Source: Varanus komodoensis (lineage: Eukaryota; Chordata; Lepidosauria; Squamata; Varanidae). From it: a DNA stretch of 64,000 nt. A model generated the notes under the pieces. The model had not been told where the DNA came from. It worked only from the letters and a program-made list of their open reading frames with translations, and made no database searches. Below, piece after piece: positions 43,448 through 53,335 of the stretch (position 1 is the first letter of the stretch; each line of letters begins with the position of its first letter). The position numbers were made by a program, and so were the translations under genes. The stretch covers positions 25,012,092-25,076,091 of the forward strand of contig NW_025335317.1 in assembly GCF_004798865.1 (NCBI RefSeq), given 5' to 3'.

Positions 43448-45480
43448 TCATGACATGCCCACCATGTGGACGTCCAGCCTATCCTTGAACACCCGCACCG
43501 ATGGGGCCTCAACGACCTCTCGTGGAAGCCCATTCCACACCCTCGGGGTCCTGACTGTCAGGAAGTGTTCCTGGCATCCAAACGGAACCTTGGCTCCCTG
43601 AGCTTTGCTCCATTGGAGCGCGTCCTGCCTTCCTCTGCAGGGGAGAACAGGTCTCTACCCGTCTCCATGTGACATCCCCTCACATACCTGTATGTCACCA
43701 ACATATCCCCTCTGAGTCTCCTCTTCTCCAGGCTAAAGAGGCCCAGTTCCCTCAGTCTCGCCTCATACGGCATCCCCTGCAAACCGGCCACCAACCTTGT
43801 GGCCCTACGCTGCACTGACTCCAACGTGGCTATATCCTTTCTGTAATGAGGGGCCCAAAACTGAACACAATACTCCAGTTGCGGGCGTACCAGAGTCATG
43901 TAGAGTGCTAGTAATACCTCTCTTGATCTAGAAGCCACACTTCTGGCTATGCAACCAAGGGTGGCGTTCGCCCTCTTGACCACCATATCACACTGCTGAC
44001 TCATGTTTAGCCTGCAGTCAACCAGTACCCCGAGGTCCCTTTCACAAGTGCTGCTCTCCAGCCACTTGTCCCCTAACCTGTACTTATGACAGCTATTCCT
44101 ATGCCCCAAGTGCAAGACCTTGCACTTATCCACATTGAACACCATCCTGTTGTCTCCTGCCCACTTCCATAGTCTGTCCAGATCCTTTTGGATCTGGAGT
44201 ACCTGCTCCTCAGTTGTGGCCACTGCTCCAGTTTTACTGTCATCTGCTAATTTGATCAGCAGACTGTTCACCCCTTCTTCCATGTTGTTAATGAAAAGAT
44301 TAAACAGGATCGGCCCCAGGACAGAGCCCTGGGGGACCCCGCTTGTCACTGGCCACCATCCCAATGATTCCCTGCTAATGGTTACCTTCTGCTTTTGGTC
44401 AGTCAACCATGCCCTAATCCACTGGACAGTGCTTTGGTGTATCCCCAAACTCCTCAGTTTCTCCACCAGGATATCATGGGGCACTTTGTCAAAGGCCTTG
44501 CTGAAATCCAGGTATACCACATCCACTGCATCCCCTCCATCTAGCCATCTCGAAACCTTGTCATAGAATTCCACAAGGTTTGTCTGGCAGGACCTGTTTT
44601 TGCAGAAGCCGTGTTGTGTGGCTGTCAGCCTCCCTTCCCTATTTAGCACCACTAGATCTCTCTCTATTATGAGCCTTTCCACTGTTTTTCCTACAATGGA
44701 CATAAGGCTAACCGGTCTATAATTTCCCATGTCCTTTCTACTACCCTTTTTGAAAACTGGGACCACTGATGCCACCCTCCAGTCCTCTGGAACTTCACCT
44801 GTTCTCCACGAGGCCTCAAAAATAGAGGCCAGCGGGCATGAGAGAACCCCTGCCAACCCTCTAAGTATTCTCGGGTGTAACCCGCCAGGGCCTGGCACCT
44901 TTGTAATGTCCAATGCCCTGAGGAGCCCCTCGACTTCAAGGGGGTGACTCTAATCTGTGCCCCTAAGCCCCCAGCCTCATCTAATCACCTATGCGGATAT
45001 CCCCCATCCTGCTTTGGGGAGAACACAGAGGCAAAATAGTCATTTAGCATCTGTGCCTGTTCCCTCACATCAGTCACTGGATCTCCTTCCTCCTCATTTA
45101 GTGGTCCCACCACTTGTCTCCCCTCCCTCTTCCTATTTACATGCTGAAAGAAGCCCTTTTTGTTGCTCTTGATATTCTTGGCAAGTCTCAGCTCATAATC
45201 AGCCTTAGCCTTGCAGAACCCTTCTGCAATGGGCCTCCTCCTCCCAGTATACCCTTTTGTCTATTTGCCCCAGTACCCATTTCCTACGGAGGTTCCTCTT
45301 TCATCTAATCCCTCTAACCACCTCCTTTCGCATCCATGGCGGCGCTCTCCTCCACCTCCCCACTTTACTGACTAGAGGTATCATCAAGGCTTGCGCCTCC
45401 AAACCTCCCTTTTAAGTGCTATCCACCCCTCCTCAACTTGCTTACCTTCCAGTAACCGATCCCAGGAGACTTGCCCCAGT
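43448..45480 (-). pseudogene. CR1 ORF2 remnant: reverse transcriptase region
   Basis: The main open frame is 43558-44913, 451 codons. It carries the RT series PGPGGLHPRILRGLAGVLSC, WRVASVVPVFKKG, NYRPVSLMSIVGKTVERLI, QHGFCKNRSCQTNL, VVYLDFSKAFDKVPHDIL, SGVPQGSVLGPILFNLFINNM, and a catalytic block LIKLADDSK. The last is usually FADD in CR1, so the residue before ADD is changed. The C-terminal domain follows to VRTPRVWNGLPREVVEAPSVRVFKDRLDVHMVGMS and a stop near 43448, reached only after a one-base slip near 43558. The linker at 44914-45480 is frame-broken. In a live CR1 this is the enzyme for target-primed reverse transcription. Confidence 0.95.
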
Positions 45481-46540
45481 CTGGCCTTCAGTTGGCCAAA
45501 GTTGGCCCTCTTGAAGTCCCAGCTTCTAGTGCTCGACCTGCTGCATGTCGCCTGATCTCAGAGCAAAGGATGGAGTGATCACTCGCATCCAGAGCTCCCC
45601 TAATCTGTACTTCATCTATCAGCTCCTCCCTATTGGTCAAGACCAAGTCAAGGATGCTTCCCCCCCTCGTCGCCTCTTGGACCCTCTGTGTGAAAAACCC
45701 TCCCTGTATAGCTTCTAGGAAGCGACATGACCTGGCTGTCACCGCCGAGTGAGTCTCCCAAGTAATATCCAGGAGATTGAAATCTCCCATAATTACTGTG
45801 TCTCTCTCTCCCGAGATATCCTTAGAATCTGGCCTGTCAGGACATCATCCAGGGTCTCAAGTTGACCTGGAGGGCGATAACATACCCCCACTGTCAGGTC
45901 TCTTTCCCTGTCAAAACCCCTAGGTTTCACCCAGACTGCCTCTACCGAATCCCCATCTGTGCTGCATTCTACCTCACTGCATCCTATCCCTTCCCTGATG
46001 TATAAAGCCACGCCCCCTGTCCTTTCTAAAAAGGTGATACCCTTCTATGTTCACATTCCAGACTTGCCTTTCATCCCACCAAGTTTCTGTGATTCCCACC
46101 AGATCATACCCTCCTATTCCCAGGAGAGCTTCAAGCTCTTCCTGCTTATTACCCATGCTCCTAGCATTGGTGTACATGCACCTCAACTCCTTCCCACCGC
46201 TTCCTTCCCTTGGAGTTCCCAGCCTCCTCCTTCCTCCCATCCTCCCTGATACCCGGCCCCTCTCTGCAGGAGTCCTGTCAGTCCCTGCAGTATCTCTAAA
46301 ACCCTGCTCCCAGATCCCTGATCCTCCCCCCACACTTGTCCAGTGCAGACACGTTACTGGGGGGCCTGACCCCCCCCCCCGGCTCAGTTTAAAGTCTTCC
46401 TGACAAAGCTCACTAGAGCATCTCCAAAGGACCTTTTCCCAATCCTCGTGAGGTGTAACCTGTCCCTTGCCAGAAGTCCATTGGCAAGAAAACGAGTGCC
46501 GTGGTTGAGGAAACTGAAGCGTTCCTTCTGGCACCACACC
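45481..46540 (-). pseudogene. CR1 ORF2 remnant: endonuclease region
   Basis: The three minus-strand frames read, in order, LRCMYTNARSMGNKQEELEALL, then DLVGITETWWDERQVWN (Glu of the ETWW motif), then GVALYIREGIG and VCYRPPGQ. MGDFNLLDITWE (the Asp/Asn motif) and LDASDHSILCSEI (the terminal SDH) complete the series. All core APE-type motifs are present, but the frame slips near 45790 and again near 45990-46010. The N-terminal stretch upstream of MYTNARS runs to about 46537. The domain nicks target DNA; here it is split and presumably dead. Confidence 0.93.
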
Positions 46541-46593
46541 CTAAGCCAATCATTCACCTCGGAGGCTCTCCTGTCCCTTCCTGGCCCAAATCC

Positions 46594-47350
46594 TCAGACA
46601 GGTAAGACTGATGAGAAGGCCACTTGGGCCTTCAGCTCCCTGAGTTTCTTCCCCAAGGCCTCACAGTCCCTGGTGGTCCCAACCACACCCTGCCTGGCCA
46701 CATCGTTTGTGCCCACATGGATCACCAGGAGTGGCTGGTGACCCCCGGAGTGAACAAGACGCTCCACTCTGTCCTTCACATGCCAGATGCATGCGCTTGG
46801 CAGGCAGCAAACCTCCCTTGTCTCCAGGTTGGGGCGGCACACCGCCAGCTCAGTGCCCCTAAGCAGGGAGTCCCCAACAACAATCACCCGCTGCCGTACC
46901 TTCCCGGTGCTCGTGGGCGGCCGTGCCCTGGCCCTCGCCTCTCCTGCAGCGGCCCCCTTGCCGCCTGTCATCCCAGGCTGGGGGTCCTGCTGGTCCCCCG
47001 AGGCCTCATCAGCCCCAGCCTCCCAAGCGGAGAGAACCTGTTTCCCAGCTCCAGGCTGGTGCCAGGAGAAGGAGGAGGCTGTGCTGGCCTCCTTCTCTGG
47101 TGGGTGACATGCCTCCATGTCTCCATGGCTGCTCCTCCCGTGGCCTCTCCTTCAGCCCTCTGTCCAGAGGGGGGCTGCTCCCAGGGGGCCTGGAGAGCTC
47201 TCTCGGCCCTCAGGCACCTCACCTCCTCTTCTAGCAGGGTCACCATCTTGCACCGAGGGCAAGTGTATCCCTGCCTCTCCTGGGGAGAAGGGCAAACATG
47301 TTGCAGCTCTCGCAGTGGACAGCAACACCCGTGACTCCCGCCAAGGCCAT
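46594..47350 (-). pseudogene. CR1 ORF1 remnant: zinc-finger-like and esterase-like protein
   Basis: The likely start is the Met at 47350 (MALAGVTGVAVHCESCNMFALLP). A CxxC pair there and CPRCKMV farther on suggest a zinc-binding motif, followed by a short coiled-coil-like run, LLEEEVRCLRAERAL. The C-terminal part (46594-47118 frame) has SGNH-esterase-type motifs: VIVVGDSLLRGTE (GDS) and LLVIHVGTNDVARQG (GTND). Two frame slips, one between the zinc motif and coil and one before the esterase part, break the protein. CR1 ORF1 proteins bind nucleic acid, and an esterase domain is known in several CR1 lineages; its exact job is unsettled. Confidence 0.88.
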
Positions 47351-47505
47351 CTCCTGGTCTGGCATCGGTATCCCTTCCGAGATCTTACCTTGGTCCCCTG
47401 CCTTGTTTGTCCTGCAGTTCCTTTCACTCGCCCAGTTCTCCCAGACAAAAACCCACTCGCACACACACACAAGGATGAAATAAACTTAAATTTAAATTGG
47501 AAGGA

Positions 47506-47618
47506 AAACAAAACAAAACAAAGCGAAACACAGCACAGCACAGCACAGCACAGCACAGCACAGCAAAAACAAAACAAAACAAAACAAAACAAAACAAAAC
47601 AAAACAAAACAAAACAAA
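47506..47618 (-). repeat. Pentanucleotide microsatellites within the CR1 5' UTR
   Basis: Plus-strand order: (AAAAC)n at about 47506-47522, (AGCAC)n at about 47528-47564, then (AAAAC)n for about eleven units to 47618. The tract lies upstream of the ORF1 start in CR1 orientation, between it and the GC-rich 5' end. It is flanked on the ORF1 side by a short (CA)n near 47459-47471. Frames through it give low-complexity shadows. Confidence 0.95.
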
Positions 47619-47906
47619 CCTCTGTGTCTCAGGGATGGGAGTCTCTGGACAGCCCGGGCTGCAGCCAAGGGACACAGACAAGGGACGACGCCCCACCCCT
47701 CTGCTTCCTCCTGGCCGCTCTAGCCTCTCAGGCCCCGCCCCCTTCCTCTCCGCTGCTCCTGGCCCTCTGCTCCCCTGCCCAGCTCCTACCTTGCCTTCGC
47801 CAGTCCCCTGGCCACTCAGCGCTCTCTCCCAGCCTGTGCCTCTGCTGCTCTGCCAAGAGGCCAGAGTTTTAGTTGCTACCCCTTGTACAATGTTGTGAAC
47901 CTCCGT

Positions 47907-48947
47907 CTATAGTTCTTCAGGCACTCTGTCTATCAGATCTAATTCCTTAAATCTATTTGTCACCTCTACTGTATATTCATCAGGGATATGATTTAGGTCA
48001 CACCTGAGTGGCCTAGTGCTTTTCTCTACTTTCTTCAATTTAAGCCTAAATTTTGCAACCAGTAGCTCATGATCTGAGCCACAGTCAGCTCCTGGTCTAG
48101 TTTTTACTGACTGTATAGAGTTTCTCCATCTTTGGCTGCAGAGCACATAGTCAGTCTGATTTCTGTGTTGACCGTCTGGTGATGTCCATGTGTAGAGTCG
48201 TCTGTTGGGTTGTTGGAAAAGAGAGTTTGCTATGACCATCGTATTCTCTTGACAAAATTCTACCAGCCTGTGCCCTGCTTCATTTTGTACTCCAAGGCCA
48301 AACTTGCCTGTTATTCCGGTTATCTTTTGGCTTCCTACTTTAGCATTCCAGTCCCCCTTGATGATAAGGACATCATTTTTGAGTGTTAATTCTAGAAGGT
48401 GTTGTAGGCCTTCATAGAACCGGTTAACTTCAGGCTCTTCAGCACCAGTGGTTGGGGCATAGACTTGGACAATTGTGATGTTGAATGGTTTTCCTTGGAT
48501 TCGAACTGAGATCATTCTGTCATTTTGGAGAGTGTATCCCACTACTGCTTTTCCTACTCTTTTATTGACTATGAAGGCTACTCCATTTCTTCTGAGGGAT
48601 TCTTGCCCACAGTAGTATACCTGATGGTCATCTGAATTAAATCCACCCATTCCTGTCCATTTTAGTTCACTGATTCCTAAGATGTCGATGTTCAGTCTTG
48701 TCATCTCTTGTTTGACCACATCCAGCTTACCTTGATTCACGGATCTTACATGCCAGGTTCCTATGGAGTATAGATCTTTGCAGCATCGGACTTTCCTTTC
48801 ACCACCAGATACATCTGTAACTGAGTGTCCTTTCGGCTTTGACCAAGTCGCTTCATTCTTTCTGGCGCTACTAGTACTAGCCCTCTGCTCTTCCCCAGTA
48901 GCATATTGGACACCTTCCGATCTGAGGGGCACATCTTCCGGCGTCAT
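47907..48947 (-). pseudogene. Bov-B ORF2 N-terminal endonuclease, one open frame
   Basis: The frame is 346 codons and starts at a plausible Met (MTPEDVPLRSEGVQYATGEE). The APE-type endonuclease is complete in length: IGTWHVRSVNQGKLDVVKQEM, ILGISELKWTGMG, FNITIVQVYAPTTGAEE, IIKGDWNAKVGS, RRLYTWTSPDGQHRNQTDYVL, ADCGSDHELLVAKFRLKL. Family members read TWNVRS where this copy reads TWHVRS, so the first conserved Asn is His and catalysis should fail. The frame ends DLIDRVPEEL at a TAG where a Trp codon is usual, just before the CR1 boundary. This was the N-terminal half of the Bov-B protein. Confidence 0.93.
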
Positions 48948-49161
48948 ATCTTTTTGCCTTTTGGTACTGTCTATGGGGTTTTCATGGCAAAGATACTGGA
49001 GTGGGTTGCCGTTTCCTTCTCCAGTGGATCACGTTTTGTCCGAGCTCTCTGCTATGACCTGTCCGTCTTGGGTGGCCCTGCACGGCATAGCTCATAGCTT
49101 CATTGAGCTACGCAAGCCCCTTCGCCACGACAAGGCAGTGATCCATGAAGGAGCTACATCG

Positions 49162-52100
49162 TTTACTGCTGGCTAAATTTTATCACTACTGAAAAACCCA
49201 GCCAGTGGAGCATCCATCCCAGCAAGGGAGGTAACTTCTCTGCTGATGTTCGGAACAGCTCGATGAAAGCATTTCCTTCTTTTTGTGGTAATTTTATTTT
49301 GGCATTCTTAATATTGTTTAATTTGCTATTATGGTGTGTGCATAGGAATAGTCCTGCAGCTTTAATGAAAAGTCTGAAATAAACCTAAGGGGAAGCTTGT
49401 AGAAGGTTCTTTGTAGACTGCAATATTAACTCATCAGCCATACCAATCAGTCATTCACAAACACACACACACACACACACACACACCCCTCATTGTGGTG
49501 ACTGGTCTTTTTGACGCAACTGCTGATGTTTTAGCTATTCGTTATTCCTTTGCCTCCTGAAATGAATCCCACTTTGCAATGGAGCTGGTAGGCTTTGCTG
49601 TTTCATTAATTTAATGTTTTCTAAATTCAAAAATATTAGGATAAAAGCATTAAAGCCTCTACTCCCTGCCTTGACTAAATATTCATAATTGGTAGCCCAG
49701 CCCTTACTATGTGGAAATTCTTCATTCTGTTTAACTGAACATTTCCCATTGTCCTCATTTTAACCAATTATTTCTAAATATAGCCACTTGAGGGTTCTGT
49801 AACTTTACAGAAAGTCACCCTCTTACATACAAAAGAAGCCTTCATGTTCCTCTTGTGCCTATACAAGATATGCTCCCGTTTAAAGGTGCCCAGAGGCAGC
49901 TCAAGACATTGTACTGCTTGAGGTGAAGGGCAAGATGGCGCCCAGCTATCCATGCCAAATGCAAAGGCAGCTGAAGGTGCCAAATGTCACCTACTTGATC
50001 CAGCAGGGAACCCTCAGAATATTAGGCTCTGGGTCTCTGGGCTTCTGGCAAGTGCTCTTCTTAATAGGGGTCTGCAATGCAGCACTTGTGGGCACCACTG
50101 CACTCACAGGGCCTTTCTCCTGCCCCAAAAGTAAATGCAGCAATTCTACCATTCACTAGCCAAGAAGAAGAAAAACCCTCCATGGTTGGTGTGGGTGAAG
50201 TCTGCCCCACTAAGGACTCTTGGGGCAACAAGTTCCTTGGTGACCTCTCCAGCTGATTTGCAATGAGAGGGGCTTTTCCCCTCCATGTTTAAGTCATATT
50301 TGATCATGCAATGGAGTAATTAATCCATTGACTTTAATGGAAAGGGGAAAGCTAACTGATGACAAGTAGGCAGGGTGGGTGAGGTCTATGCACCACCAAG
50401 GGCTCTTGAGGCAACATGCTCTTTGGTTCTTTCAGGAAGCAATCAGGGCTCCCAAGGTCTGGGATGGCACATGACCATGAAAGATGGATCCTGAGGGCTG
50501 TGTGGTGGTGGTGGCCCAAGGGACCAATTGTGAGGGGTCCTTGCCCTTAGGGAGGCATTCTGGACAAGACAGCCCTGGAGATCATCTATGCTGCCATGTC
50601 ACAGGCAATCTCCAGGGTCACCTCACCCAGAATGCCTTGCTAGGAAGGTTGCTTCATGGTGAGCATAGCAGCCATGTGGAATATGGAAGAGTGCAAGATT
50701 TCCAGAAGTTAACAAAGAAAGGAAGAAATCCACAATAAATACTACATGTAGAAAAGCCCCTTGTCAGTCCTCCACAATCTGGTGAGAGGTACTGCATTTC
50801 TATTAAAATTATGTATGGATGCAAACAAAGAAATAAGTAGTATAATTTACATCAATTAGCATGTGTAAAATTTATTCAGATTGGCATCTTCTTTTGTCCT
50901 CTTTTCTGGCAATTCCTAACCCTAGTTGGCAGGAAGTGAAGGTTAAGTGCTGGAGATGCAGCCCCTTGGTTCAGGAAAGGCACTTGGAAATATGGAACAG
51001 TAGAACAGTGCAGAAAAAATTGTGGCAGAACATGACTTTGCAGAAATATCAACCTTAGTCATAATAGGAACTGAGGGGGTGGAAAGCGGAAACAGCAGTA
51101 AGCAGCCTCTTTCTGATTTTCTTCTATTCAGCAGTGAACGTGCCACCTCAAAGATCCTGCTTATTCCTTGGATGGGATGGGATGTAGCCCTGTCCTCTCT
51201 TCATCCTCTGCTCCAGGAGTCTATTGGTACCTTGCAGTGGGATAGTCAAGGCTGGTCTTTGAGGCCAAAGTCCAGGGCTCCATATTCCCTGGGGGTGGGG
51301 CAACAAATAACCACCCAGAGAGTGACAGGTCAAGAAGCACATTCCATTTTATTCCTGTAGTCACTGTGGCACTATTCGGTTTAAGATGCAGACCTATATT
51401 GTCAGAGGTTTTTTAAAAAATGCAGGCACAGTTGTGTTGTGCTAATGTATTAGGAATGTAGAAGCAATTTTAAAGCATGGAATGGCCCTGGACAGGGAAA
51501 AGATGTATCAGTTGTGTACAACTGAACATGACCCATAAGGGGCCCATAAGACTATTAAAATCCATGGTTTAAATTACACTGCTGCGCCATTGTTTGTCCA
51601 TCTGCTGTGGGTTAGACTGGAGTCCTCTGCAGACGGAGGAAGAAGAGTGGCCAAAGTCTCTGTGGAAAAGCAAGACAGAGCCATGGAAGGAACATAATTT
51701 TCTGCTGCCTCAAAATACCTGAAAGGAAAGATAGGATTCCCCCAGGTATGGGCCCAATGCTTCAGTCCCACCTGCTTTTGCTGGGATGACTTTACACTAG
51801 AAGAACAGCTGTTTTCTTTTCACTGTGTGGCTTTTGTTATGGAGAAATCAGCCTGTTGTTGTATCATGCAGTGTCCATTCTCTTTCTTGGCTTTACTAGC
51901 AGCACTCAATTTACTCAAAGGAGGAACAGCAGTGTGTGGCACAGCACAGCAGCGTCTGTGAGGTAAACTTGCTCAAGGGACAAACCAAACTGACTACAAT
52001 TTGAAGCAGGACTGTGACTGCTGCTGCTGGGCCACTGTGGAGAGAGGAATAACTCTGCTCAGACCATCTTACGTTATTTATGCCTTCCAATTGATTTCTT

Positions 52101-52970
52101 CCAATCTTTTTTATAGCAAATGTTCACACTTCCTAATTTTCTCTTGTTTTGTAAAAAAAATTAAGGCAGCAAAGGTCTTAGTACTTACTCTTTATTAAAG
52201 TTATTTTTATCATCCATTTTACTCTCGTGTCCCCTTTTTTTTACTCAGTCTTTGTCCAAGTTTTAACACATACCTTGATCTTACTTTCTGCCTGACTTTT
52301 TTTGCTTAGTCCATTTGACTGGCTTTTCCTCTTGTATACCTGTGTATTATTTATATCTCTCTTCTCCTTTACCATTTGGACAACAAACAAGCAATCTCTT
52401 ACACTGGATCATAGAATCTTCTTGGTCTAAGCAAAATTCACGAGGTTCTTGTAATGATGTTTACAGATACTTTAGTACTCAGTGAAGCACCAGATGAATA
52501 TTTTATCAAGCTATAGATTGAACTGATATTCAAAAAGTGAAATGGATTACTTTACAATGAAATGGTTTACCAAAAAATAACAAAAATTAATGGAATATTG
52601 AACTCAGAAAATAAACCTGAATCCTTCCCCCACCAAAGCAGCTACTGAATGTTTTCATATCTTCTTAAATCTTGCTGTTCTTCTCTTGTGTTCTTTGGAT
52701 TACAAGTCGATAGGAGACCTGCTGCCTTGGTGGAACTTCTCCCCTTCATTGCTATATCTAAGCATCTTTTTGTGCCAGCAACCAGTCAAAGTGTATGTTT
52801 GGCCTAACTTCACTTTTCCCACATCAGAACCTTGACTCTTTTCTAAGCTTGTGTTTGCAGAGAGTAAATATTGATGGTATTCATAAAGAAAAGGGTCACA
52901 TTTACTTGCAAGAAAGTGTAGATTCCTTGGCTTTACTTGGCAATTCCTTTTAATTGGACACCTTTTTCCC
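49162..52970. other. Non-coding DNA, no recognised gene
   Basis: A (CA)n tract lies at about 49459-49487. An AT-rich, repeat-free block at 49540-49800 could be conserved non-coding sequence. A GC-richer patch at 49910-51350 has paired chance frames but no domain. Nothing else is recognised. Confidence 0.45.
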
Positions 52971-52974
52971 TATA

Positions 52975-53335
52975 TGCCCTCCCACCCCCTAAGATCGGCA
53001 GCAGAAAGAAGTTCGGAGACAGAGTACTCGGAGGAGGGCTTTCTCTGCAGTGGCACCCCGACTATGGAATGCGCTCCCTACAGAGGTCCGCCTGGCGCTG
53101 TCATTATATGCTTTTAGGTGCCAGATCAAGACCTTTTTATTTAACAAATATTTTCCAGTTAATTAATTTTAATGGTATATTTATTTATTTAATTCATTTT
53201 AACCTTGTTATTTTATACTCAGTTGTGGTGTAGCCAATTTAGTTATTTTAGGATTGGTGGGATTTTAATGTTTGTAAACCACCCAGAGAGCCCTCTGGGC
53301 TATTGGGGTGGTATATAAATGGGGAAAAAAATTAA
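52975..53335 (+). mobile_element. L2 LINE 3' end
   Basis: The C-terminal L2 pattern is read as STRRRAFSAVAPRLWNALPT followed by EVRLALSLYAFRCQIKTFLF (about 53005-53145). An AT-rich 3' UTR follows and then the L2 terminus ttgtaaaccacccagagagc, tctgggctattggggtgg and tatataaat. It is 5'-truncated; the coding part is short but open. Confidence 0.88.

Larger units (their letters stand above)
43369..47881 (-). mobile_element. Near-full-length CR1 LINE inside the Bov-B
   Basis: This is a minus-strand CR1 of about 4.5 kb, close to the known full length of the family. The 3' end at 43369 shows the complement of a ttctatgtttcta tail. Then come ORF2 (RT, endonuclease) to about 46540, ORF1 at 46594-47350, and a 5' UTR to 47881. 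The 5' UTR is GC-rich at 47620-47880 and holds pentanucleotide repeats at 47506-47618. Clean edges against Bov-B coding sequence on both sides define the insertion. CR1 usually makes little or no target duplication, and none is seen. ORFs are broken in several places but far better kept than in the 9.7 kb copy. Confidence 0.95.
41921..49161 (-). mobile_element. Near-full-length Bov-B LINE split by a CR1
   Basis: The Bov-B occupies 41929-43368 (3' part) and 47882-49153 (5' part) on the minus strand. The 3' tip reads agttgtgaagtcg with a gttgttgtta run on the plus strand, and the 5' region has the usual ggatcactgccttgtcgtgg. Outer flanks ctgcatcg (41921-41928) and ctacatcg (49154-49161) may be a worn 8-bp target duplication. 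Inside, an endonuclease frame and broken RT are seen. About 500-600 bp are missing near 43260, between the endonuclease-RT linker and the first RT motifs, judging from the remembered family layout. Bov-B is an RTE-clade LINE, widespread in squamates, that also supplies the 3' tail of Sauria SINEs. Confidence 0.93.

Noticed and set aside
46624-47898. Long plus-strand proline- and serine-rich frames, up to 251 codons
   Set aside because: They are antisense shadows of the GC-rich CR1 ORF1 and 5' UTR on the minus strand and include the pentanucleotide repeat.
41921-49161. A single novel composite transposon
   Set aside because: The two parts are recognisable CR1 and Bov-B with their own complete layouts; nesting by separate insertion explains the structure more simply.
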